From contig JAIXMR010000005.1 in NCBI GenBank assembly GCA_025677835.1, positions 352,001-416,000 on the forward strand: a stretch of 64,000 nt of DNA. Direction: 5' to 3'. The notes beneath the pieces were generated by a model, which worked only from the letters and a program-made list of their open reading frames with translations, did not search any database and was not told the DNA's origin. A program made the position numbers and the translations under genes. Origin of the DNA: Sporodiniella umbellata. Its lineage: Eukaryota > Mucoromycota > Mucoromycetes > Mucorales > Rhizopodaceae. Below are positions 11,409 through 24,789 of this stretch, piece by piece (position 1 is the stretch's first letter; each line of letters opens with the position of its first letter).

Positions 11409-12535
11409 ATGAGTTCGATGGATCTTGACCTTTCATTAGATGACCTTATAAAGCAAAAGAAGTTAAGTGAGAAAACCAAGAAAGCAACACAACCTCGTAA
11501 ACAACACAAACATCAACAACAAACAACCTCAAAGAATGCCAAAAAACATCAAAAGAAAAACAATCTCATCTTTCAAACAAGTGCTAAAGTGAAGAAGCCA
11601 ATAATAAGAGGCGACATTGCTTCTCGCTTGGTATGTTTTTTTCGGAACAGGTGATGGTTTTACTAATTCCTTTTCTTTTTTCTATAGTCACTTGCCAAGC
11701 CTGTAGTGAACAAGAATCGTGGTGCAGACCCTTCTCAAATCATTATTACCAAGGCTATCTCTACACAAAAGAAGATAGTAAAAGAAACCCCCAAGATTCT
11801 ATCGCGTATGGGTAGCTCACCTGCTACAGTAGCGCCTAAGACGGTTTTAAACCATCGTATGGCCACCCAACCGGTCAAGTCAACGATTAGTGCGCGTCCT
11901 GTGGAGCGTACGAATGTAGAGAGATCCAGTATTTCGATCCGAGGAAGATCCAATGCTGCTTCACCTTCTGGTTTGTCCATCAAAGGCGAGTCAGGACCTA
12001 CCTTGGTCTTGATCTCCGGCTTGGATCGTGGTACGAACTCGGAGGATATCAGAGTAAGGCAGTTTGTAATACACATAATAACCTCTTTGGCTGACCCGCT
12101 ACCTTCTTTTTGTAGCTTGTATGTGAGGATTTCGGTAATGTTTTGAAGTGTGAAGTGTTAAGAAATCGTATGGGCGATTCCTTTGGAGAAGCTGAAGTGG
12201 AGTTTAGCACAAAGAATGCAGCGTTGGATTGTATCGCTAAACTTGATAACGCAAAAGCAGATGGTACATAGATTTCTGAAACAACCCTTGTCTGACCCTA
12301 TTTTCTTTCTTGTCCAGGCCAATACCTACGCGTTTTGTTAAGAGACACTAAACCTACACCGCCACGTAATTATGCTGCTAGTCAAATTAGCTCAATCATA
12401 TCAACTTCTTCAACGTAAGACATTCAAAGAAAAACGAAAAAGCCAAAAAAAAAAATTAAACACTCTCTATTTAGATCTTCTGGTAAAATGTATTCAGACC
12501 AAATCGCATCCAGATATGGTGTCGCCCGTCGTTAG
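11409..12535 (+). CDS. YRA1: mRNA export adaptor Yra1/ALYREF
   Basis: TREX-complex adaptor that couples splicing and transcription to mRNA export. Exons: 11409-11630, 11688-12053, 12116-12263, 12318-12414, 12475-12535 (297 residues). The N-terminus has the UAP56/Sub2-binding motif (SLDDLIKQKK). A long basic, serine-rich region follows. A single RRM covers about residues 165-250, with RNP2-like LVLISGL and RNP1-like FGEAEVEFS. The C-terminus MYSDQIASRYGVARR resembles the second UAP56-binding motif. The basic linker (residues 25-160) is longer than in animal ALYREF. It is about 165 bp downstream of the PX gene on the same strand, separated by T tracts. Confidence 0.9.
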
Positions 12536-12950
12536 TATATATACACCCTCAAAATAGCAAATACACGCACACACACACACACACACATCCGTACCTTTGT
12601 TCTTTTTTTTTTTTCGTTTTGTTACAAGAAAAGGCTCCATAAAATAAAATAAAAAAAAACCAATAAAAACATATACACACATATTCTATATTACCCCCTA
12701 TCTTTCTGCCCTGATTTATTCGATGGTATTGAAAGAAGAATTAACAGAGTACACATGTTTTTAACATGAAAAATTCGTCTATCTTGTCTCCTTGGGATCT
12801 ACATATGCCGTAGCTCGATCCAAAAGCTAAACGAATATATTGAACAGTGAACATAGAAAGAGTATAGATTGGATCGATTTTGAAGTAACTCTTATTAAAG
12901 CAGACCTCAAAAGCAATTTTTATATATAAATATGTGCGTGTGTATAGATG
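12536..12950. repeat. convergent spacer with CA repeat
   Basis: A (CA)n microsatellite at about 12565-12587 and short A/T tracts lie between the convergent YRA1 and UBC13 genes. The spacer probably holds both 3' UTRs. No gene is seen. Confidence 0.6.
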
Positions 12951-13630
<680 letters not shown>

Positions 13631-14318
13631 AGTAAAGAGTAGGAACAAAAAAAACAAAAGCAAAAACAAAAATAGGCAAAGCTGAAACGAGCGCTATGAT
13701 TGGATACAAAGGTTCGGCAATTGAAAACAGCATAGGTCATTCAATAATAAAGGAAAGTATTACCCTATGATTTCTCAAGGGCCTTGTATTCAACGATTGG
13801 TCATTTTCAAAAGCCAGAGAGAGAGAGAGAGAGAGAATAGGCTTTTAGTACAATGTAACGCAAAGAAAAGAAAACTACCAAAAAGGGAGATATTGGTTTG
13901 GAGTAAAGAGATTTCACTTGCTTCTTATAGAAACCCTGTTGTCAATACTCTTTTTTTACTAAAGAGACACGTTTATCATATGAATTTTGATTTGTTTTCT
14001 ACCTCTTTCTTTACTTCACATGTAAAGATCCGTCTTTTTATTCAACGTTTTGATTACGTCATTAATAAAGGGATCACTAAACAAAGTGGTCTCCTTTGTA
14101 GCAACATGTATTGTTACAAATCGCATATGAAAACAGAACGATACCAAAACGCTCTGAAATCAACCCCATTGTATTACACATAGTGGACAAACCGACTTTT
14201 TATTTGTTTATTTTTTTTCACATGTTCAAGCTCAACTCTTTTATATTTTTTTTTGGTATAAATTTCTGGATATAATTCTTTTCTCTCTTTCTTTTATAAA
14301 AATATTATTTCAAGAAAA
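13631..14318. promoter_or_regulatory. divergent promoter region of UBC13 and the VIP1-like gene
   Basis: 688 bp between divergent start codons, with a (GA)n repeat at about 13817-13836 and T tracts near 14210-14255. An open stretch 13767-14183 on the plus strand has no recognisable family and biased, AT-driven composition, so it is not called as a gene. Confidence 0.45.
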
Positions 14319-15452
14319 ATGTCTCAAAACTGGAATACTAAAGTAAGATTCAGAACAGACTTCTCTTGTACTTGACTTTTGACCTTTTGCCCCCCAAAAA
14401 AAAAATAGTTGCCCGAAACCCCTTCTCCCAACTATGTTGTTGTAAAAAACATCTCTCTTGATTCGCAGGAAACAACAGGTAAAGATGGCACCGGGCGTTA
14501 CTTTGTATTAAACTATGTCCTCAAATAGTTAAGGAGTTCTTTCTCTTCTGTGGTAAAATAACCGAATTCGAGTTGAAAAAGTAAGTTTTGAAGAGCCTAT
14601 CCATAAAACACGTGTTTTCTAATCCAACACGTAAAATAAAAAGGGACGAAGAGGATGAGAAACATCAAATTGCCTTGATTCATTTTGAACGCGAATCTGC
14701 TGCCAATACGGCTGTTCTCTTAAGCAATGGTAAGAAAGCGGAAGAAAAAGATAGAGAAAAATCAAGGAACTGAAGATTGTATACATGTTAGCTTTAGTGG
14801 ATGATAGCCATATTACTGCTTCCCCTTATTTTGATATTCCTTCAGAAGGAAAGGATAGATCTGCTGAAGGTCAAGCCAGCGAAACAGAAGCTCAAGAAAC
14901 TAAAGCTAAATCTCGTATTGCTGCCGAGATTTTGGCCAGTGGCTATATGCTTCAAGATCACGTAGTAGCCAAAGGCCTCGAATACGACAACAAGTACAAC
15001 TTAAGCTCTCGTCTCACTGGATTCTTGGGCAACTTGCAATCCAACGGTAAGCCATATTATTTCTATACACTCTTCTTTAAAACTAAAAACATTCCTTTTT
15101 TAGCTAAGCAATTTGACGATAAATATCGTATTTGGGATAACGTCATGAACATCAACCAAAAGTACAAGATTACTGAAAAGGCTCAAACCGCTGCTCAAAC
15201 TGCTCAAGAAAAAGCTCAAGCTGCTCTTCAAACACCTACTGGCCAAAAAGTACACGATTTTGCTAACCAAACATTAGCTCAAATCGCTGCTGTTCATTAT
15301 GAAGCCAAGAAAATTCACGTAAGGCACCTTCCCCAAAAAAAAAAACCTCATCAAGGATTTTTATTGTTGAGTCTCATTTCTTTTATTTTTGATAGGGTGA
15401 AAAGTTGAATGCCGCCCACCCTCAAGCTGCCGCCCCTGCATCTACTCAATAA
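14319..15452 (+). CDS. vip1: Vip1-like RRM protein
   Basis: RNA-recognition-motif protein of the fungal Vip1 family (named for S. pombe vip1; role poorly defined). Exons: 14319-14342, 14409-14478, 14529-14580, 14644-14729, 14792-15046, 15104-15318, 15396-15452 (252 residues). The RRM covers about residues 13-85: NYVVVKNISLDSQE, then VKEFFLFCGKITEF, and KHQIALIHFE as RNP1-like. The region after residue 110 holds the family signature RIAAEILASGYMLQDHVVAK. It is followed by an alanine/glutamine-rich helix with repeats of the type AQTAQEKAQAAL, and a flexible A/P tail. The first exon is only eight codons (MSQNWNTK). Six introns of 50-77 nt all join in frame. Confidence 0.88.
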
Positions 15453-16147
15453 CTTTTTTTTTCCTTTTCGAAAGCAGTAGCTGAAATTTTTATTTATTTT
15501 ATTAAAAACAGAACCAAAAAAATACTGTAAAAAAAAGCCATTGTTGTTTCATGAGTGTAATACAGACAATAGGTTGAGTCAACCCTGTCTCTTTCTTTGA
15601 TTGGTTACAAGCGTCCCAAGAAAAAAAAAGGTTGAGAAAGTCCATACTAGCCTACCTTTTTTGTTTTTGCTTTTCTTTCGATTTGCGTTAAAACGGTCAT
15701 ATTTTAGTTAATCTCTTTGGTATATAAACTGGATAGGATACTTACACTGGGTGATAAAAAAAGTACATGCCAAGCTCTTTCATCCGGCAATATAGTTAAT
15801 CATGGGTTAGTAGTGTATGGGTAGATTATACTTTTACTTGCCAAAAATCATCGTTGCTTTACCCCTTACTCTTCCAACAGCTTTTCTAGAGCTATTGAAA
15901 AATTACCATACCCACAGTATACCGTAATAAAACGCTCTTGAAAAGCCCACAAAAACATATAAAGCAAAAAACAGAAACAAAGTCAGAAGCCCTAATACAG
16001 TACTTTAAAAACTACTCGCTTTGGTCATAAAGTTGTAAATATTTTTCTGGTTTTAAAAATAAGAGAGAAAACCATTCTAGTTTACCAACTAGATGAACAA
16101 AAACTTAAAAACGCTTTGTTTTGTATTTTTTTTTTTTGACATACACA
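15453..16147. other. intergenic region
   Basis: About 0.7 kb, AT-rich, between the VIP1-like 3' end and the first oxygenase-like copy. No gene or structured element is evident. Confidence 0.5.
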
Positions 16148-17412
16148 ATGTACGTTCTTTTGGAAGCTACTCAGTTTTGTGCCTTGCCTTTATGATACTG
16201 TTCTGTACTTATTTAGGCTACATTGGGTTTCACCGCTATGCTCGCCTACACTCTCTCATTGTAAAGTATCCTGATCCAAGCGTAGTTTTTGAAAACCATG
16301 ATATTACACTATATATTTACAGCGCTATTCATAACAAAGAGTTTCCGTGTAAGCTAAAGCACTCTAAACGTTAATGCGTTAAACTTCTTTAATTATGGTA
16401 GTTTTAGCGAGGATGGTTTCGTTTATGATACTAATCGAACCACTTGCCACAACTACTATTAGTAAAGCAACTGCCAGTACGCGTAAATTAGCAGAAAATT
16501 CAGCTTTTGGAGTAGTTAAAAGTACAGCCAACATTTGTGAACTTTTAGAAACCCAAGCGAGAATAAAAAAAAAAATAGAATCCATAAAGGCTATATCTTA
16601 AATAGAAAACAACGAGCCGGTCAGTCAAAATGTCGCGAAAACACGTTTTTGTACATCAATAAAAGGCGTTTGAAGTATAAAATAAAAAATGAAGACTTTC
16701 TTTACACGATTTGTGTTGTGTTGACAGAAATGATACTTTGATCTGATCTATGTGAATGGAGAAAATTGGATATTCGATAGATCAATGTAAAATTCAACCA
16801 ATTAGATAAGCTGTTAACTATTTCTTTCTTTTCTCTAAAAAGGCAATCTTAAAAGTATGACATGAAGTGGGAGTCTCTATAGGTATAGGGGATGCTCCAC
16901 TTAGCATACATCAATAGAAAAAACCGATGCTTTCAATCATGAGTCTATTTCTTGGCCTTTCTCTTTTCTAACCTGTACTATTTATAGGAATATGGGCCGA
17001 AAAATGCCTAGCACCATCCATACAATTGGCAAAACGTTGCTGGATTAATTGACTTTTGACTTGATAAACTTCCAAAGCCTATGAAATTCCTTTTGTATTT
17101 TTTGATTTCTTGTACTTTAAAAAGATATGAATATCATTTCTTTGGTATCCCGAAAGCTTCCCCTTTAAAGCAACTTCGTTCAAAATGGCTTTACGTTTAC
17201 GAGTTCTATTTGTACGGTATTTGAGCTTGCCAAGAAAAGTACATAACGTGTTCACTCCTTTTGATTATAACAATTACCTTAGAGCAGACTTTTCAACCCT
17301 TGATCCATTTAAAGTAAAAACAATATCGAGAATCGCCATGATAACCGTCTTGGCGTACCCAACTGTCCGCATTTTTAGCCCACAGCCAAAACTAAATAAA
17401 CCTTGCATTTGA
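16148..17412 (+). pseudogene. MpaB/rubber-oxygenase-like copy A, decayed
   Basis: Broken paralogue of the intact copies at 20518, 23545 and 30886. The ATG at 16148 aligns with the start of copy B but is immediately out of frame. The membrane segment and the YPDP...NHDI...NKEFP block are still readable in another frame (to about 16350). Exon 2 begins at about 16431 and matches copy B (ARMVSFMILIEPLATTTIS), then hits a stop near 16600. The histidine-bearing segment is lost. Later fragments (LCEWRKLDIR at about 16750, a piece of exon 3 near 16850, and exon 4 pieces FFGIPKASPLK and LPRKVHNVF up to 17412) are separated by stops and frameshifts. It shows that the array once held at least four genes. 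Confidence 0.82.
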
Positions 17413-20400
17413 CACGATACGTTTGGATATCATAAATTGGCCTTTTGTTTTAATTGTTCAGGATTTTAAAACATATAAGGTAATCGTTTGGACTATAACG
17501 ATATAGACAAGCCTTTTATTCTAAACGCACGCTACACCCTTAATATTCCAAAGATAGGCAACTGGAATAGCCACTATTTTAAGCTCTATTTATTTGTCAA
17601 TAAAAAAAAAACTGTATATATAAACTATTTGTACATTTTGAATCTTTTAAAAAAGAATAGCTGGTCACTTTGATTAGGCTCTCTTGATAATAGTAAAAAA
17701 GAGATTAATTGTGAACAAAGCTAGATGGTCGCCTTTTTCAATCGTTTGCATAAGGAGTCTAAACAAGTAAATAAGACAGTAAATTCAGCTGCATTGATAG
17801 AAACTGGAAGTGTTTTTAGTAAACTCGCCTAATGTCGGAGAAAATAATATTAAAAAGGCAATTTGATGGGTAAAACAATGTTGAGTGGAGTTTAATACAT
17901 TACGAGAATCACTGAAGGTGTGTTAGAAGATAAAATAAAAAAAATTCTGGCCAGCGTTCATATAAAATATGGTATACTGTGATTTCTCGTCGGAGATAAT
18001 GCTTTTCTGGTTCTAGTTGCACCAAAGAAAGATTGCCAACCCCGTCGTTCACTTGCCAGTATGCAAAGCCCTTACATTTTTACTGATATATGCAAAGATT
18101 TCTTTTAATAGTCTATAGGGCGATTATTAAAACTGCAAAAGTCTTTATGAATCGAAAAGGGAAATAATAAAAGACCGAGATATATTTATAGGAAAGAGCG
18201 TTCTATACTGTAACTTTAGTATTCGTCAGAAATACAACGGGACTAAAGAAAAATATGTTATACGCTTCCGTTTTTAAAGTACTGAACAGACTTGAAAAGA
18301 AAAAAACTACATTTTTTTACAGACAAGTTCAGATTGTTTCCGATATTTACTGATATCTAACCAACTAATGCTCTTTTTTTATCACTATTCTCAGACGTGA
18401 TAATATAATTATAGCTTTTAAACAATGTTTTAGCTGTGGCTTGAACTAATCAAACGCAATGTAACTACAAAACGCCTTTAAAAAGGATTGAATTAGATAG
18501 TATAAATTTTAGGTCCTCATACATAAGGATTTTAATTCATAAATTTTATTGAAACAAGATAATGTTTTGATATCTATATCGATATACTCTACAACAGGCG
18601 TCAGATACTAAAAAAAATCAAAAAGAGTGTTTTTGTTGGCAATCTTCAGCTGATAGCAGCTCATAGTATACGAAAAAAAAATCCTATGCTACTGATTGTG
18701 TAACAAGTCAGTTCCGGAAAAGAAAGCTTGTGTACTACCTGTGATTTACACATTAAAATCTATAGAAACGTTTCTGATATACTTGAAGGTACTTGCTCAT
18801 GAAAAAAATTCAAGAACAGGAAACATGCAAAATAATGTTCTTTCTTTAAACTAGATAAGAAAAGCCCTGAGGGATATACCTGGCTTCATGTATAAAAAGA
18901 ATGAAAAAGAAAAACGTCTGCAGTAATGCCTATTCTTAACTCGCGTTTTTTAATGAGTCGACGCCCTTTTGTTTATCCATCAAGATACATATTAGGATTA
19001 TTTTAATTAAATTCAAGAGCTACTTCCCATCTATACTAACAAAAAAACTATTCGTCCAAAGCTATATCGTATACGTATCATCCGAGAAAATATCATACCT
19101 TGAAAAGTAAGGTAGACGTAATAAAACCTTAATCCAACGAATAGCGTATATAGCTAGTAAAAAAACAAGCCAAATGAGTTTATCAATAGAAAAACTAGAC
19201 GCGCACCAATTGGACCACAATTAACAATCCAGCCTAGTGAAATTTCTATAAAATGAATTACAAATAATAGATTGGTATGTTTAGTAGTAAATTTATAGCT
19301 GTGAACATTACCGCTTTTGTGTTTGAGTCTACTTGGTTATACTGAAATAGCAATAACTTAAAAAAAAAACAGTAATGTAACTACAAATGTGGTTATGTCA
19401 CGTATCCCTAAGCTTTTTTCTTGTTGTAGAAGAAAACTAAACAAGTTATAAAATTAAAAACCTTATCACGCGACTACAGAGTTACAATATACAAATTTAT
19501 AGTAAATAAAACAGTAATAAGATTCCACCACATGATTAGATACATACACGAAAGTTTTGAGCAAACTTTACCATGAAAAATTACAAATGTCTTGTGAGAA
19601 CTCCTTCAAAAACTGACATTTAAGGAGGGCCAGTTACCGATTTGTCTCTGCTGCATAAGCGATACCATACTAGAAACTAAAAATAAAAGTTTTATAAATT
19701 TAGAGAAGCATAATTGAAACTAATTGACTAGTGCCTTTCTTTGGGTTTCGTTTTATCTGCAGGTTCGATGTCGAACTGATCTCTTATAAAGGCTTTGCTA
19801 TCAATTTTTATGGCAATCGAGAGGGGGGGGGGATCACGAGAAGACTACATAAGATAGAAAGCAGTTGATTATACAGCTAAAACAACTAAGATATCTCGAT
19901 TTTTGAGTAAAAAAAGGTCAATTACTAATAAGCTTCGACTCAATAGAAGTCTTAAATAGACGTAATAAGTATGCCACTATAAATTTGATGGGAAAGATTT
20001 ATACAAAACCCCAGAGGCCTTCCCAAGGCTTTATAATCTGCAAATCGTCTTAGTGTAGATATACAAATTACAAGCATCACTATTTATATTTTCTTTTAAT
20101 TGTCATCACTAGAGAAATGCATACCAACTATCGGGAAGAATCCAGCTTTTTTAAGGCTTTAAGTGGAAGCTTTAGAGCCATGAAAAGAAGTGCCGTACAA
20201 GGTACATCACAAAGTTGTATCCATTTAAAGAAAGAGAACTACAATGCAGACCCAAAACTGACGAAAAAAATTTATTTTTCTAATATGGGGAATGCCTTTA
20301 AAGAGCCTGACAGCAAAAGTGCTTTACTCGTAAAAAAAAAATAGTAAAGAAATCAAAGGTTACACATCTTAAGAGTAACTAACACATTACCTACAATGTA

Positions 20401-20517
20401 AAATGGTATAGATCATTGCTAAACTTTCCAAATTGAATAATAATCAAGTGAGGGATAGACACACAAAAAAAAAACTATAAAAAAGGCTTGATGTTTTTTT
20501 TTTAACAAATATAAACA
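17413..20517. other. gene-poor decayed region upstream of oxygenase copy B
   Basis: About 3.1 kb with frequent stops in all frames. Two short open stretches are visible. One is 17725-17832 (36 codons). The other is 20117-20344 (75 codons, ending in a poly-lysine run encoded by an A tract), which shares words with 22870-22970 (see findings). A G8 run lies near 19823-19831. No intact gene is supported. Confidence 0.5.
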
Positions 20518-21808
20518 ATGTATACCGTTTACTTGAGCAACTATTCGTTTATAGGCATTATCTCTCTACTGATTTTTGGCGCGTATTTAGGCTACGTTAG
20601 ATATCATCGTTATGCTCATCTGCGTTCCCTTATTGAAGAGTATCCCGATCCAGATGTTATTCTAAAAGACCATGATATCGCGTTGAAAGTATACGGCACC
20701 ATTCAAAACAAAGAGTTTGTGTGTAAGAAAATGTTAAAAGAATTATCTTTTAAAAAGCAGTAGAAATACACCTGTCTATTAATCTCTTTAATATTGGATT
20801 TTTATACAATAGTTTCTGCAAGAATAGCTTTATTTTTAAATCTTATTAAGCCACTGGCTATACCGAGTATCAGCGAAACACTGATGAAAACGCGTAAATC
20901 AACTACGCACCCTGGCTATCGAGTCAGCAAAACAACAGCCGACATTTACGAGTTTTTAGAGCCTCAAGCTAGAGTACAAAAAGCAGTCGATGAGGGCTTA
21001 GTTTTAGATGAAAAAACAATATCAGATCAATTCAAACGTAGAGACAATTCATTTAAACGAATCAACATGGTACATAGCAAATATAGGGCAAAAAACGATG
21101 ATTACCTTTATGTGCTATACATATCTGCTGTAGAAATAATACACTGCATAGAGTTATGCGAATGGAGAAAGATAGATATACGTGAATCAAATGTAATTCT
21201 AACCTTTACCCAATTGAAAAAAATTCTTATTCTTTATATTTATGAAGGCTATTTATAAAGTCTGGCACGAGGTAGGAATTCGACTACATTTTAAGGATAT
21301 TCCGGCTACTATTCAAGAATGGGAAGACCAGATGATTGTAGGTACACAAATAAAAGTTTTTATGTATATAGTGAATCTGATAAATATCTTATAGGAATAC
21401 GGAAAAAAAAACTCAGAGTACCGTTCTTGTAACTGGGAGATCGCTCGTGGAGCTATAGACTATTTGGCCATCGATTTACCAAAATCTTTCAGGAATTTTG
21501 CCTACTATCTTTTTCCTTGTGTATTAGAAGACTATGAATGTACTTCTTTTGGTATACCAAAACCTTCTCCTCTGAAGCGTGGTTTGTTTAAGACTGCTAT
21601 GCGTTTACGTGGTCTCTATGTACGCTTTCTATGCCTACCAAGAAAAGTTTATAAGCTGCATACTTTTTTTGATCGTGATGTTGGGATGGATTTTTCGTTT
21701 GTTGATCCTTTCAAAAACCAAAAGAACACTGAACACAATGAAAAAAAGCCAAACGTAGCAGATTTTATTTCTATATGTCCTCGTCTTCAAACTATGAACA
21801 AGACTTGA
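20518..21808 (+). CDS. MpaB/rubber-oxygenase-like membrane protein, copy B
   Basis: Intact member of the ER-bound oxygenase MpaB / latex-clearing-protein (DUF2236) family. Characterised relatives are haem-dependent and cleave C=C bonds of isoprenoid chains (mycophenolate precursor, rubber). Exons: 20518-20722, 20813-21192, 21248-21337, 21395-21808 (362 residues). A single N-terminal membrane segment (about residues 9-28) is followed by EYPDPDVILKDHDIAL, KPLAIPSIS, the conserved KRRDNSFKRINMVHSKY block (His156), NDDYLYVLY, CEWRKIDIRE, and the C-terminal CVLEDYECTSFGIP and RFLCLPRKVY. His156 is invariant in the three intact copies and is the best candidate haem ligand (inference). The substrate is unknown. 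Exon sizes 380 and 90 nt are identical in copies C and D. Confidence 0.8.
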
Positions 21809-23544
21809 TAAAAATTGCTTTTAATTTTTTATATATATTACAAAAATGTTTTTTTAAAATATAAGCTCTGTTTTTTGTTCCTTCAAGAATCCAAAAAACA
21901 ATGCATTTTCAAAGCAACTTGCGACCAAAACTTCACACACTTATAAAACATTAAGGTTACTGTGCCTCTGGTAAATACAATATTTTTTTTTTATTTGGCT
22001 TCAAAAGTTGGTTTATTTATTTTTATTGTAGGGACTTTCATGGAAAACATTTTTGTTCGATCTCTATACTATAAAGCCCTTAAACGTGACACTTTGTTGT
22101 TCAACATCAGCATATGATTTCTTTTTTATATAAAAAAATTTAAGCCGGAGAGCTATAGATAAAAGCCTTTAGTAATTTTTTCTTATCTAGTATGAGGCTA
22201 TAACAGATATGAGAGCCGAGCCTTTTTTTTTTTAATAAACTGAAAAGGACGTATTTATTCTTCAATAAAAGCAATAAAAAAACGCGTTATAGGGAATCTG
22301 TAGAGCAAAGAATGACATTTAAAAGAAACTAGTCTTCAGACACTACCGTAAATGGCACAACATAATTTTTTTTTGCTGTTTTATAGGATACACACACATA
22401 TGCTACAGGTTTGTCATGTGTACAGACTTAAGCGTTAAGTGTTTATAGGGGCTACTACCAAAATGTTTTTTACACGATTTGTTAAAACTGTCGATTTTTT
22501 TGTTTTGTCGAACAAGTTTTGTAAATACAACATTGAAACTTGTTTTCTTGTATTAAGGTTTGACAGTTTTTTTGTCCCAGTTTTCGAATATAACCAATGC
22601 ATATATCTATATATAACGTCATACGAAACACTTGATGTGGTCTATAATAGCGAAGCAGCACAATATCGACAATATATGGTATCTCAGTCACTTTGAAACG
22701 GTGCTAGTTGCATGCATTTCTCAGGATTGTGTTTCCTAATTAGTTGAAACTTATATTAAAGATTGTGCAGCGTACTAGAAAAGATTTGATAAAAAACAGT
22801 TGACAATTTTGTTTTGATTCCTCTAATTCTGTACACCCTGGATTTGCTCAGTACAACTTCGCTGTTTCAAAAAGAGGCTATAGTAGCTGACGAGTCATTT
22901 AGTGCCATAGAAAAGAAGTGAGAACAAACAATGTGTAAGCGTAGTCGAAGAGAAAGATCAAATTACCAAGCGGATTGAAAAGCCTTGTAAGGGCAGGGGG
23001 CTTATCCAGAGCGCCAAACTATATTTTTTTTTTTTTAAAAAGATTTTTATTGGAAGACGTTCTCAACCAATAAAAATTAATCTTTTAGTATATATATAGT
23101 CTGTTTTTCAAACGACGGACATTATTCTTATTTTGGATAACTTTTGTGGTTTTAAGGGAATAAGGGATGAAAGACTGAAATGACAGGACTAGATAACATT
23201 TGATCTAAAAACTAATATAAATTTTAACTTCTTTTAGAAATTTGAAAGGAAAAAAAACTTTTAGTTATTTTTTTGTATTTTTAAATTCCCTAATATAGAA
23301 ACGTCTTCCATTTGTTGCTCCGCGTAGCTTAAAAATGTAGTTTTCAGCAAGAGACGGTCGCAATTATGCTTTATATTATAGAGTAAGGGAATTCCGATTG
23401 TCCAAACTATATTTGTTACCTGCTTCAAGTACTTAAAATTTAAAGTACGATCAACTTTTCTTATTAGTGAACAATTAAAACTGCTGGTTTTCTTATGTTT
23501 TCGTTTCATTGAGACAAAATTTAATCCAAAAAAAAAGACAAAAA
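21809..23544. other. intergenic region between oxygenase copies B and C
   Basis: About 1.7 kb, AT-rich. At 22870-22970 is a stop-interrupted relative of the stretch at 20117-20344. An ORF at 22439-22696 is not recognisable. No intact gene. Confidence 0.45.
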
Positions 23545-24789
23545 ATGGAAAGCAACTACATCTACAACGGTTTGCTTTTGGCTGCTTTTTTATTTCCTTT
23601 ATATTTACTGTACGTTCAGTACCGACGTTATGAAAACATTTGTAGCCTAATAAAAAAATATCCTGATCCAGAGGTTATCCTTCAAAATAGCGATATCGCT
23701 ATGGAAATATATGGCAAGATTTTTAGAGTGGAGTTTCCGAGTAAGTATATACAGACTATCAAAGAAGTCGGCTTACATTTACGTCTGACAATATATAGCC
23801 TTTGCAAGAGCTTCCCTTGAATTTGCTCTTTTTAAGACCTTTGCTGCACCTTCAATCAGCAAACTTTTAGTAGCAACACGGGAATTCCGAGAACATGCTC
23901 CCCGTCGAATTGAAGACACAGAGCTGATTCTAAGTGAGCTTATAGACATTTACTCTAGAATTCAAAATGAGCTTGTTCATGGCCGAACAGTGACTGAAGA
24001 AGGAATAGCTTTGCAATATGCTCGTAGAGAGGCCTCATTTCAGAGGTTGAATGAGCTTCATGGAAAATACCATATATCAAATGACGACTATCTCTTTACT
24101 CTCTATCTGTTTGCAATAGAGTCAATACGCTGGATAAATCAATGGGAATGGAGAAAACTCGATGTTCGCGAAGAGAATGTAATTTTTAGTTCATAGACTA
24201 ACACGATGTTGTTTTTAACCTTCTTTCTCTTAAAAAAAAAAAAGGCTATTTTTAAAGTGTGGTACGATATAGGAAAGAAAATGAACATTCAAAACATTCC
24301 TGATACCTTGGGACAATGGCAACGTTTACGAAAGGTAAAGCGTAGATATTTTGGTAACAGCCTCTCTAACAAAACGAAAAGGAATGCGAAAAGACCATGG
24401 TCAAGTATCACCCAAACAATTGGGAGTGTGCTGAAAGTTCAATCAACCACCTTGCCCTTAGGCTGCCACCGGGTACGAAATTCGTTTTGTTTAGTATTTT
24501 ACCATGCGTGTTGGAGGACAGTGACTGTATTGCTTTTAACCTCCAGCCGCCCTCTGCAACAAAACGTGCTTTGTTTAACGCAGTTATGTACATACGCTCC
24601 TGGTTTATTCGACATTTGTGCCTACCAAGAAGCAAACCCTGTTTGAGAACCCCATTTTATCCAAACAAAGAAGGAAGGTTTGTGCCTCTTTATTTTATGT
24701 ACAAGCCAGAAATCTATAAAGATGGCTATCGCATTGAAGAGCTTGGACCCGAAAGATTTATGCCCAAATGCCCCCATTTTAAGTCTTAG
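23545..24789 (+). CDS. MpaB/rubber-oxygenase-like membrane protein, copy C
   Basis: Second intact MpaB-like paralogue. Exons: 23545-23740, 23799-24178, 24245-24334, 24382-24789 (357 residues). Membrane segment at about residues 8-27 (GLLLAAFLFPLYLLYV), then KKYPDPEVILQNSDIAM. Exon 2 shows the best match to MpaB: FARASLEFALFKTF, APSISKLLVATREF, RREASFQRLNELHGKYH (His153), SNDDYLFTLYLFAIESIRW and EWRKLDVRE. Exon 3 has the IFKVWYDIGKKM helix. Exon 4 ends with SWFIRHLCLPR and a family-specific tail (ERFMPKCPHF). It sits about 330 bp upstream of the cytochrome b5-acyl-CoA dehydrogenase gene on the same strand. It is the copy closest to characterised MpaB and the most likely to be catalytically competent (inference). 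Confidence 0.83.

Noticed and set aside
13767..14183. 138-codon plus-strand open frame upstream of the Vip1-like gene
   Set aside because: Begins next to a GA repeat, has no domain, and lies in the promoter region of two well-supported genes.
22439..22696. 85-codon open frame between oxygenase copies B and C
   Set aside because: Phe/Tyr/Ile-rich composition as expected from AT-rich noncoding DNA; no similarity to the oxygenase family beyond a short word shared with copy A (TTTACACGATTTGT).
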